Shown here: positions 25,849 through 33,522 of the stretch, piece after piece
How the letters are laid out: every line of letters starts with the position of its first letter
Numbering within the stretch: position 1 is the stretch's first letter
Source of the DNA: Janthinobacterium tructae
GTDB lineage: Bacteria; Pseudomonadota; Gammaproteobacteria; Burkholderiales; Burkholderiaceae_D
Assembly: GCF_006517255.1 (NCBI RefSeq)
Contig: NZ_CP041185.1
Location: forward strand, 3,596,001-3,660,000
Direction: 5' to 3'
DNA length: 64,000 nucleotides
The notes under the pieces: model-generated
Told to the model about the DNA's origin: nothing
Seen by the model: only the letters and a program-made list of their open reading frames with translations
Databases searched by the model: none
Position numbers and translations under genes: made by a program

Positions 25849-27219
25849 TTAAACGTGGAGCAGAAGATGTTCGCGCTCCCACGGGCTGATGACGGTCATG
25901 AATTCCTGGTGCTCCAGGTCCTTGATGGCCGCATACACGTCGATGAAGCGCTCGCCCAGCACCGTGCGCAGCTTGTCTTCCGCGCGCAGCAGTTGCAGGG
26001 CTTCGGGCAAGCCTTGCGGCAGCTCGAACTTCATGTCGTAGGCGCTGCCCACCATCATCGGCGTCGCTTCCAGCTGCTCCGTCATGCCGAGGTAGCCGCA
26101 GGCCAGTGTGACGGCCAGCGCCAGATAGGGATTCGCATCGGCGCCGATGATGCGGTTTTCCACGCGGCGGTCCTGCACGCCCGATTCGGGCACGCGGAAA
26201 CCCACGGTGCGGTTGTCCAGTCCCCACTGGATGTTGATGGGCGCGGCCGTATGGCGCACGATGCGGCGGTAGGAATTCACGTAGGGCGCGACGATGGCCA
26301 TGGCCGATGGCATGTAGCGCTGCAGCCCCGCGATGTAATGCTTGAAGATGGGCGCGGCCGAACCATCGTCGTTGCTGAAGATATTCAAGCCCGTCTTCGC
26401 GTCGACGACGCTCTGGTGCACATGCATGGCGGACCCCGGCTCGCCGGCCATGGGCTTGGCCATGAAGGTCGCGTACATATCGTGCTTCAAGGCCGCTTCG
26501 CGCAGCGTGCGCTTGAAGAAGAAGACCTTGTCGGCCAGGCCCAGCGGGTCGCCGTGCAGGAAGTTGATTTCCATCTGCCCGGCGCCGATTTCGTGGATCA
26601 GGGTGTCGACGTCCAGGTTCATCAGTTCGCAGTAATCGTAGATATCCTCGAACAGCGGGTCGAATTCATTGACGGCGTCGATGCTGTACACCTGGCGGCT
26701 GGTCTCGGCCCGGCCGCTGCGGCCGATGGGCGGCTTCAGCGGCAAGTCGGGGTCCGTGTTTTTCGCCGTCAGGTAGAACTCCAGCTCCGGCGCCACCACG
26801 GGCTTCCAGCCCTTGTCCGCATACAGTTTCAGCACGCGCCGCAGCACAGATCTGGGAGCAAAATCGACCAGCGCGCCATCGGAAAAATAGCAGTCGTGGA
26901 TGACTTGCGCGGTGGGATCTGTAGCCCATGGCACCATGGTGATGGTGGTGGGATCGGCTTTCAAGATCATGTCGCGGTCGGTGCTGGAAATGGCGCGGTC
27001 ATAGCCGCCATCGTCGACCGGGTAATTGCCCGTCACGGTCATGCCCAGCACCGCCTCCGGGATGCGCATGCCGCGCTCCTGGGTGAATTTCCCGCGCGGC
27101 AGGATCTTCCCGCGCGCCACACCCGTCAAGTCGGGGACCAGGCATTCGATTTCCGTGACGCGCTTTTCATTGAGCCACAAATCCATATCCGTATAGGTGA
27201 AATTTTCGCGTATTGCCAT
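25849..27219 (-). CDS. puuA: Glutamine synthetase family protein (gamma-glutamylpolyamine synthetase, PuuA/SpuB-like)
   Basis: A 456-residue member of the glutamine synthetase superfamily. Active-site segments include VVAPELEFYL, HEIGAGQMEINF, GSAMHVHQSV and NRTVGFRVPESG, with the ATP-grasp-like core intact, but the short N-terminus and overall resemblance fit PuuA/SpuB enzymes that ligate glutamate to putrescine or other polyamines rather than ammonia-using GlnA. It sits between the gamma-glutamyl hydrolase (PuuD-like) and spuC, which strongly supports that role. The start is preceded by GAGAGGGA. Confidence 0.9.
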   Translation of the reverse strand: MAIRENFTYTDMDLWLNEKRVTEIECLVPDLTGVARGKILPRGKFTQERGMRIPEAVLGMTVTGNYPVDDGGYDRAISSTDRDMILKADPTTITMVPWATDPTAQVIHDCYFSDGALVDFAPRSVLRRVLKLYADKGWKPVVAPELEFYLTAKNTDPDLPLKPPIGRSGRAETSRQVYSIDAVNEFDPLFEDIYDYCELMNLDVDTLIHEIGAGQMEINFLHGDPLGLADKVFFFKRTLREAALKHDMYATFMAKPMAGEPGSAMHVHQSVVDAKTGLNIFSNDDGSAAPIFKHYIAGLQRYMPSAMAIVAPYVNSYRRIVRHTAAPINIQWGLDNRTVGFRVPESGVQDRRVENRIIGADANPYLALAVTLACGYLGMTEQLEATPMMVGSAYDMKFELPQGLPEALQLLRAEDKLRTVLGERFIDVYAAIKDLEHQEFMTVISPWEREHLLLHV

Positions 27220-27286
27220 GTTTCCCTCTCGCTGGTATTGCGCTTTTCCTGATCAAGCGCCGCATGGTGGTGCTGCGGCGCACCTG

Positions 27287-28054
27287 TCATCCTGCCTTTC
27301 TGTGCTGCTGTTCCTGGTAATCGCGACAAGCCTGGCCAAAGGCGCCGAACAGGCGCATCGACTGCGGATTGTCTTCCACCTGCCATTCCGGGTGCCATTG
27401 CACGGCCAGCGTAAAACCGGCGGCGCTGGCCACCGTATAGGCTTCCACCAGGCCGTCGTCGGCCAGGGCTTCCACCAGCAAGCCATCGGCCAGCCGGGCG
27501 ATGCCCTGGCCATGCAGGGAATTGACCATCATTTCGCTCTCGCCGCCCAGCAGCCGTGACAGCAGGCCGTCCGGCATCAACTTGATGCGGTGCGCGGGCG
27601 CGTACTGGCGCGCCAGGGGATCGAGCACATTCTCCCGATGCTCCATCATGCCCGGCACCGCATGCACGGCCTGGTGCAGGCCGCCGCCCAGGGCCACATT
27701 GACTTCCTGGAAGCCGCGGCAGATGGCGAGCAAGGGCAGCTGGCGCGCCAGCGCGGCGCGGATCAGGGGCAAGGTGGTGGCGTCGCGCGCAGGGTCTTGC
27801 GGCAGGTCGGGGTGGAGGATGTCTTCGCCATACAGGCGAGCGTCGACGTTCGAGGCGGAACCGGTCAGCATGACGCCATCGGCAATCTGCAGCGCCGCGT
27901 CCAGGTCGGCATCCAGGCCCAAGGCGGGCAACAGCAGCGGCATGCAACCGGCGCCGCGCAGCACGGCGTGCAGGTATTTGTCCTGCGCCATGTGCCAGGC
28001 GTGGCTGCCGAGCTGGCGCTGGCAGGCGGGGACGAGAACGATGGGACGGCGCAT
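27287..28054 (-). CDS. puuD: Gamma-glutamyl-gamma-aminobutyrate hydrolase family protein (PuuD/SpuA-like)
   Basis: A 255-residue class-I glutamine amidotransferase-like hydrolase. The triad is visible: nucleophile Cys112 in LLAICRGFQEVN, His221 and Glu223 in VQWHPEWQ. PuuD releases GABA from gamma-glutamyl-GABA in the Puu putrescine pathway. It is the first gene of the minus-strand polyamine operon, separated by about 67 bp from the next gene. The 285-bp divergent gap to the MFS gene (28055-28339) contains no further gene and presumably the operon promoter; no clear operator was recognised. Confidence 0.9.
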   Translation of the reverse strand: MRRPIVLVPACQRQLGSHAWHMAQDKYLHAVLRGAGCMPLLLPALGLDADLDAALQIADGVMLTGSASNVDARLYGEDILHPDLPQDPARDATTLPLIRAALARQLPLLAICRGFQEVNVALGGGLHQAVHAVPGMMEHRENVLDPLARQYAPAHRIKLMPDGLLSRLLGGESEMMVNSLHGQGIARLADGLLVEALADDGLVEAYTVASAAGFTLAVQWHPEWQVEDNPQSMRLFGAFGQACRDYQEQQHRKAG

Positions 28055-28339
28055 AGAGTGCTACCTCGCTGGCGTGACGATCCAATGACAGCGCCATGAC
28101 AGCGCTGCCGCTCGCTACACTGTACAGCAGAGCCGGTGGAGGCGACCACACTGATGGGCGTGGCCAGCGGCGGCACACATCGCCTACACTACGGCTTTGC
28201 AGTATTGCCTTTACTAAAATCATCATATGCCCGTCCGGCGCCAAACACCAGCGCCACCGGCAAAGTCCCCTTACTTTCCCATGCACCCATACCGCTTTCC
28301 AGCCTGCCGAAACTCCTTTTCCACCCTGCGGGGGCAATC

Positions 28340-29485
28340 ATGAAGCACATGCCATGGCGTGACTTCTTTGCCCTCGTGGTCAGCATCGGCGTGGTCGGCC
28401 TGGGCCTGGGCGCGACCATGCCGCTCACCGCCTTGACCCTGCACCAGCGCGGCGTGGGCACGGACATCATCGGCATGATCACGGCCGTCAGCGCGCTCGG
28501 CATCCTGGCCGCCTCGCCATTCGTCTCGCGCTGGGTGGGACGCTTCGGCGCGCGCGCCACCATGCTGGGCGCCGTGTGGGTGGCGTCGCTGGCGACGATC
28601 GCCATGCAGTTCACCGACCACCTGCTGGCGTGGAGCGTGCTGCGTTTCCTGTTCGGCGGCGCCATGGGCGTGCTGTTTACCATCGGCGAGGCGTGGGTCA
28701 ACCGCCTGGCGCCCGACAATTCGCGCGGACGCGTGGTGGCCATGTACACCACCAGTTTTACCTTCTTCCAGCTGATCGGCCCAGCCCTCGTGGCGCTGTT
28801 CAACGACAAGATCAGCTGGAGCTTCGCCGCCTGCGGCCTGCTGTTTTTACTGGCCGTGCCGGGCCTGATGCTGATCTCGAACAGCGGCCCGGAACGCAAA
28901 CCGGAAGAACACGGCGTGAAGTGGACCTTGATCCTGCCGCGCATGCCGATGATCGTGCTGGGCGCCGCCTTCTTTGCCCTGTTCGACACGCTGGCATTGA
29001 GCCTGTTGCCGCTGTATGCGATGGAGCACGGCATCGGCACGGACCTGGCCCTGCTGTCGGCCACCGTGGTGCTGGTGGGCGACACGGGCCTGCAATTCGC
29101 GCTGGGATGGATGGCTGACCGCTTCGGCCGCGCCAAAGTCCACGCGGCCTGCGGCGTGGCCGTGTGCCTGCTGCTGCCGCTGCTGCCGTTCGCCGTCGGC
29201 ACGCCGTGGCTGTGGTGGACCTTGCTGCTGTTGCTGGGCGCGGCGGCGGGCGGCATCTACATGCTGGCGCTGGTGGCCTGCGGCGAGCGCTTTACGGGAC
29301 TGTCGCTGACCAGCGCCAGCGCCATCGTCAACGCTACCTGGGGCGTGACCAGCGGCGGCGGCCCCCTGCTGACGGGCGTGCTGATGCAATCGGTCGGCGT
29401 GAACGCCCTGCCGGCCGTGATGTGGGTGTGCTGCGCCATTTTCGTCGGCAGCGCAGCGTGGGAACGCAGGAAGGGGATCGTGTAA
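28340..29485 (+). CDS. MFS transporter
   Basis: A 381-residue major facilitator superfamily carrier with 12 predicted helices and the loop motif WMADRFGRAKV. The start at MKHMPWRDFFALVV is chosen because hydrophobic helix 1 begins there; the frame remains open upstream but that stretch does not look like protein. It resembles YcaD/DHA1-type exporters of unknown substrate. It is divergent from the polyamine operon but nothing in sequence links it to polyamines. It is convergent with the anti-sigma-like gene, with a 4-bp gap and no clear terminator. Confidence 0.85.
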   Translation: MKHMPWRDFFALVVSIGVVGLGLGATMPLTALTLHQRGVGTDIIGMITAVSALGILAASPFVSRWVGRFGARATMLGAVWVASLATIAMQFTDHLLAWSVLRFLFGGAMGVLFTIGEAWVNRLAPDNSRGRVVAMYTTSFTFFQLIGPALVALFNDKISWSFAACGLLFLLAVPGLMLISNSGPERKPEEHGVKWTLILPRMPMIVLGAAFFALFDTLALSLLPLYAMEHGIGTDLALLSATVVLVGDTGLQFALGWMADRFGRAKVHAACGVAVCLLLPLLPFAVGTPWLWWTLLLLLGAAAGGIYMLALVACGERFTGLSLTSASAIVNATWGVTSGGGPLLTGVLMQSVGVNALPAVMWVCCAIFVGSAAWERRKGIV

Positions 29486-29489
29486 CGCG

Positions 29490-30290
29490 CTACTTTTTTT
29501 CCAGCCGCTGTCGCAGCTCCTCGGCCACCGGATAGTCGGGATACGCCTGCCGGAACGCGGCCCACTCCTCCTGCGCCAGCGCCGTTTCGCCCGCTTTTAA
29601 CAAGGCGTCGATCTTCACCAGCCACACGGAAGCGTCAAGCTTTGCCGGCGGTGGCAGCGGCGCCGACTTTACCGCGACGGGAGCGGGCATGGCCAGCGCG
29701 CGCTGCACCGGTGCCTGGCGCTGCAGGCTAAATTCGGCCTGCATGGCGGCTTGCCGCTCCATCGCCTCCCGCATTGCCGGGGGAGGTGGCGGGGCCGGTG
29801 GCGCAGGCGCGGGTACGGATGATGGCGCCGGCTCGGCTTGCGCCGGCGGCCTCGGTGCCGCCCTGGCCATGGCGCGCGGTGCTGGCGGTAGTGGCGCAAA
29901 CTCAGTCGCAGGTGCAGTCGCCGGTGCAATGACCGGTGCGGCTGCCTGCATCACCTCCTGCGTGACCGGTTCCCCGACTACGGGAAATTGCGCCGGCTTC
30001 GAGCCGAACCAGTCGACGCCGATCAGGTTGACCGTCAGCAGCACGGCCGCCGCCAGTCCCAGCGGAATACGCCAGCGCTGCAGGTAGTCGGGCGCCTTCT
30101 TGACGGGCAAGGTACGCAGCACGCCATCGGCGCTGTCGTTCGCCGCTGCCGGCTGGTGCAAGGCTTTTTCCGCGTCGGCCAGAATGGCCGCATCAAGCGC
30201 GCTGGAAGGCGCGGGCTGCGGCAGGCTGGCCAGCAGCGCCTTCAATTCCTCGTCATTCGGTTCGTCGTGATCTTGATCGTGCGTATTCAT
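29490..30290 (-). CDS. Putative transmembrane anti-sigma factor
   Basis: A 266-residue single-pass membrane protein overlapping the ECF sigma gene by 4 nt, the standard place for its anti-sigma factor. The cytoplasmic N-terminus (1-72) is acidic and helical, a transmembrane helix spans about 75-92 (IPLGLAAAVLLTVNLIGV), and the periplasmic part is a long Pro/Ala-rich tether (about 100-210) ending in a small helical domain (WLVKIDALLKAGETALAQEEW). It contains no cysteine, so it is not a zinc-binding (ZAS) anti-sigma. Function is inferred from position and topology only. Confidence 0.75.
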   Translation of the reverse strand: MNTHDQDHDEPNDEELKALLASLPQPAPSSALDAAILADAEKALHQPAAANDSADGVLRTLPVKKAPDYLQRWRIPLGLAAAVLLTVNLIGVDWFGSKPAQFPVVGEPVTQEVMQAAAPVIAPATAPATEFAPLPPAPRAMARAAPRPPAQAEPAPSSVPAPAPPAPPPPPAMREAMERQAAMQAEFSLQRQAPVQRALAMPAPVAVKSAPLPPPAKLDASVWLVKIDALLKAGETALAQEEWAAFRQAYPDYPVAEELRQRLEKK

Positions 30291-30844
30291 GCCTGTCCTC
30301 CCCCGCTGTCCAAGCCCGCGCGCAACTTCTGCATGGCGTAGCGCAGCCGGCTCTTGACGGTTTCCGCTTCCGCCCCCGTCACCACGGCGATATCCTGGAT
30401 GCTCATGCTGCTGAACTGCTGCAGCACCAGCGCTTCCTTTTGTTCCACCGGCAGCGCCGCGATGGCCGCATGCAGCAGCGCATGCTGCTGTTTCTGCTCC
30501 AGCGATTGCGGCGGCGATACACCCTCGTCGGCCGGCTCGCCTGCTTCCCCTTGTTCCTGCCCTTCCCGCTGGCGCAGGAGGTCGATCAGGCGGTTGCGCG
30601 CGATCTGGTACAGATAGGTGCGGAAAGCCGCCTGCGGCTGGTAGCCCGTGCGCGCCGCATGCAGGCTGGCCCACGCATCCTGCACGATCTCGTCGACCCA
30701 CGCGCGGCGCGGCGCGCGCCATGCCACGAAGCGGTACAGACCCTGGCTATGGCGCCGGTACAATTCGCGAAACGACGGCAGGTCGCCGGCGCTGTAGCGC
30801 AGCATCAGTTCTTCATCCGTGGCAGTGAGTAATGTATCGGGCAT
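30287..30844 (-). CDS. ECF-type RNA polymerase sigma factor
   Basis: A 185-residue extracytoplasmic-function sigma factor with region 2 (about residues 10-90: DLPSFRELYRRHSQGLYRF to FRTYLYQIARNRLIDLLRQ) and region 4 (about 125-180: ALPVEQKEALVLQQFSSMSIQDIAVV to VKSRLRYAMQKLR). The linker is acidic and Glu/Gln-rich. The start is at MPDTLLTATDEELMLRY, which fits family length; the upstream open frame is not protein-like. It lies 49 bp downstream of the beta-propeller gene and overlaps the anti-sigma-like gene, so all three are probably one operon. Confidence 0.92.
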   Translation of the reverse strand: MPDTLLTATDEELMLRYSAGDLPSFRELYRRHSQGLYRFVAWRAPRRAWVDEIVQDAWASLHAARTGYQPQAAFRTYLYQIARNRLIDLLRQREGQEQGEAGEPADEGVSPPQSLEQKQQHALLHAAIAALPVEQKEALVLQQFSSMSIQDIAVVTGAEAETVKSRLRYAMQKLRAGLDSGGGQA

Positions 30845-30893
30845 GCGAAGCAGTGTAGCCGAACTGCGCGGCAGCGACAATTTCCCTACGCCT

Positions 30894-32798
30894 TCAGCGT
30901 ACAGTGGACGCAATGGGCGCATAGCTGATGCGGCGTACTTCACGGATCTGTCCATCCCTGAGCGCCCCTTCCACCACTTCATAGCCGAGCAGGGCGAAGA
31001 CCCGTCCCTGCAGGAACAGCGGGCGCGCATTGCCATACCAGTCCACGCAGGACGCGCGGCAGCCATCGTCCGGTGCTGGACCGGGACGCGCGGCCAGCGC
31101 ACCGAGTTCCGTCAATGTCAAACCACTGTTGCGCAGGTACAGGACGGAGGCGGCCGGCCGGCTCGATCCTGGCCGCTCGTCCGCGCCCAGGATGGGCAGG
31201 CCGATCACGCCCTCGCTGGCCGTGTGCGGCTTGTAGAAAAAGCCGTGGCTGCGCGACTCGCCCTGCGCCGCATCGGCGCGGATGTAGCGCGTGGCAATCG
31301 CCGCCTGCGCCCCCAGGCGGATGCTGCTGAAGTGCAGATCCTTGCCCTGCGCACCGATCACCACGGCATCATTACCCAGCGCTTCGATGCGCTCCACGCC
31401 GTGCGGCAGGGACAAGGCTTGCACGCTGGCCGCATCGGCCCAGCGCACGGCATACAGGGGCTGGCGCGGCCAGGCCTGATCCGCCTTGCGGCGTCCGGGA
31501 TTGCCCGGATTGCCGTACAACAGATACGGCCCTACATAGCGGTTCTGCAGAGCGTAGCCGCCGCCACCGGGCAGCGGCTGGTAGCTGCTGGCGGGCGCGC
31601 TGTCGCGGCCATCGGAAAACGACGTCAATGGCACGCGCAGCAGGGCCATGTCGCCGCGCCCGCGCGCGCCATCCCACATCGCGTCGCCCTGGCCTTCGGC
31701 GCGCAGCAGCACGTTCAGGTGGCCGTCATCGCTTTCCAGGAACGAGAACTGGTCGACGGGCGCGCCCGCCACCTTCAATGCGCTGGGCGCCGTGCCATCG
31801 AGGGGAATGCGGAACACGCCCGAGTCGCTGCCGCGCCGTGTGGTCCACACGAAAACGGATTCGCCCGACACATAAAACACGCGGCCCTGCGGCCCCATCA
31901 CGGCGGTCGCTTCGCAGCGCATGTCGCGCTGCGCCAGGTCGCACACGGTGACCGTGTGCAGGGTCAGACCAAAACCCGGTTCGGGCTCTTCATCGGTGCG
32001 GTAAATGCGCGTGGCCGGCGCGATGCGCTTGAAATCGGACGGCACGGCGTCGGGGCGCCAGCGGCGCAGCGCGGGAAAGCCGCCAAACGGATCGCCGCGG
32101 CGCAAGTTCAGCGACAAGGGCGAATAGAACACCAGTTTGCTGCCGATCAGGCGGCTGGCGTAATTGCGCGAGGAGTAATAATCGTTGGAGCGCAAATGAT
32201 ACGTGGCGCGGTAGGCCAGCTTGCCGTTCGCATCGATGTCGAACAGGCCGATTTCCGTGCCACCACGGCTGTAACTGTAGCCGATCACCACCAGCGTATC
32301 GCCGTCGAGCAGCATCTCGTCATACCAGCTGCCCGATGGGTCGCTGCCCGGCGCGTACGCATCGAGCGAGGACACCGGCTGCAAGGCATTGCCCCCCACC
32401 TGCACGGTGAACAGCTTGCCGCGCCGCAGCATCACCAGGTGCTTGCCATGCACTTTGACGATGCCGCCTTCGTCCACGCCCGCCGTCTGCACATTGGTGA
32501 CCGATTCCGCAGCTTCTGCTGATGGTGCGGGGGCAGCCTTGGCCACCATCGGCGCGGGAGGGGCCGGCGCCGCCGCCACGTACTGCGCTGAATATGCATA
32601 CTGCGCCGTGGCGCGCTGCAGTTTCTGCTGCTCCTTCTGCAGTGCCGCCTGGCGCGCCTGCAACTGCTTCAGGTAGCTGCTCAAGGCTTGCTCGCTGGCG
32701 AACGGGGCCAGGGTTTTCCTTGGGGCCGTGTCGGCGGCATGGCTGCCTGCCGACAGCAACAGGGACAGTATCAATGTGATCTTGAGGGCGCTGGACAT
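30894..32798 (-). CDS. Secreted beta-propeller domain protein
   Basis: A 634-residue exported protein resembling the COG4880 group (secreted proteins with C-terminal beta-propeller). Signal peptide about residues 1-21 (SLLLSAGSHAA); then a Gln/Lys-rich helical, probably coiled-coil segment (35-65); an Ala/Pro tether; then a propeller starting at TNVQTAGVDEGGIVKVHGKHLVML, the family's typical entry. Four cysteines are visible: an early pair (VCDLAQRDMRC) and a late pair (CRASC) that could form disulfides. The start at MSSALKITLIL is backed by GGAGAAG. It is first in an apparent operon with an ECF sigma and anti-sigma-like gene. Biochemical role unknown. Confidence 0.85.
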   Translation of the reverse strand: MSSALKITLILSLLLSAGSHAADTAPRKTLAPFASEQALSSYLKQLQARQAALQKEQQKLQRATAQYAYSAQYVAAAPAPPAPMVAKAAPAPSAEAAESVTNVQTAGVDEGGIVKVHGKHLVMLRRGKLFTVQVGGNALQPVSSLDAYAPGSDPSGSWYDEMLLDGDTLVVIGYSYSRGGTEIGLFDIDANGKLAYRATYHLRSNDYYSSRNYASRLIGSKLVFYSPLSLNLRRGDPFGGFPALRRWRPDAVPSDFKRIAPATRIYRTDEEPEPGFGLTLHTVTVCDLAQRDMRCEATAVMGPQGRVFYVSGESVFVWTTRRGSDSGVFRIPLDGTAPSALKVAGAPVDQFSFLESDDGHLNVLLRAEGQGDAMWDGARGRGDMALLRVPLTSFSDGRDSAPASSYQPLPGGGGYALQNRYVGPYLLYGNPGNPGRRKADQAWPRQPLYAVRWADAASVQALSLPHGVERIEALGNDAVVIGAQGKDLHFSSIRLGAQAAIATRYIRADAAQGESRSHGFFYKPHTASEGVIGLPILGADERPGSSRPAASVLYLRNSGLTLTELGALAARPGPAPDDGCRASCVDWYGNARPLFLQGRVFALLGYEVVEGALRDGQIREVRRISYAPIASTVR

Positions 32799-32894
32799 CG
32801 CTTCTTCTCCGGTTGGCTGGGGTGTCAAGCATGAAACGCAGCGGCAGGGAAAAAGGGGTTAAATACGCGTGAAAATAATGACGACGTTGCTGCC

Positions 32895-33518
32895 CTATTC
32901 AAAACCGCGTATGCGGTCGCCGTTGAAATTCGGCAGGCGCCACTCGAAATGCAGGGCCAGGAAGCGGAACAGGAAACCGGCGCCGATGGATGCCAGCTGC
33001 GCCACCGCGCTGTCGACCTTGAAGTGCAGCAGGCCGACATACAGGGCGCCCGTGAAAAGGGCCACGGTGGCATACACTTCGCGCTGCAGCACCAGCGGAA
33101 TCTGGTTGCACAGGATATCGCGCAGCAGACCGCCGAAGACGCCCGTGATCATCCCCGCCAGCACCACGATGGCCGGATGCATCTTGGCCGACATGGCGAT
33201 GTCGCAGCCGATCACGCAAAACGCCACCAGGCCCAGTCCGTCGACCAGCAGGAAAATGGCGCGCAGATGGTGCAGGTAGCGCGCGACAAAGGCCGTGACC
33301 ACAGCCGCGCCGATGGTAAACAGCAGGTATTCAGGATGCGCGATCCAGCCCAGCGGATAGTGCCCCAGCAGTACGTCGCGCACGGTGCCGCCACCGAGCG
33401 CCGTGACGGTGCCGATCATGCAGATGCCGAACAAATCCATGCCGCGCCGCATGCCCATGATGGCGCCGGACATCGCTTCGGCGACAATCGCCACCAGGTA
33501 AATCGTATATAACAGCAT
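32895..33518 (-). CDS. Trimeric intracellular cation (TRIC) channel family protein
   Basis: A 207-residue membrane protein of the UPF0126/TRIC family, with about seven helices built from two repeated three-helix units, each carrying a GGG/GG-RD signature: TALGGGTVRDVLLG and GVFGGLLRDILCNQIP. Prokaryotic TRIC proteins form homotrimeric K+ or monovalent cation channels. Start at MLLYTIYLVAIVAEAMSG. It ends close to the beta-propeller gene's upstream region and begins 4 bp from the PBP1A stop, so it may be read through from that gene. Confidence 0.9.
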   Translation of the reverse strand: MLLYTIYLVAIVAEAMSGAIMGMRRGMDLFGICMIGTVTALGGGTVRDVLLGHYPLGWIAHPEYLLFTIGAAVVTAFVARYLHHLRAIFLLVDGLGLVAFCVIGCDIAMSAKMHPAIVVLAGMITGVFGGLLRDILCNQIPLVLQREVYATVALFTGALYVGLLHFKVDSAVAQLASIGAGFLFRFLALHFEWRLPNFNGDRIRGFE

Positions 33519-33522
33519 GCTC

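Noticed and set aside
24283..27252. A plus-strand open frame of nearly 1000 codons antisense to spuC and puuA
   Set aside because: It mirrors two genes with intact catalytic motifs, is His/Gln/Ala-rich without any domain, and is the usual by-product of GC-rich third positions.
30819..32522. A plus-strand open frame of over 560 codons antisense to the beta-propeller gene
   Set aside because: Low-complexity composition, no domain, and the opposite strand encodes a signal-peptide protein with a ribosome site.
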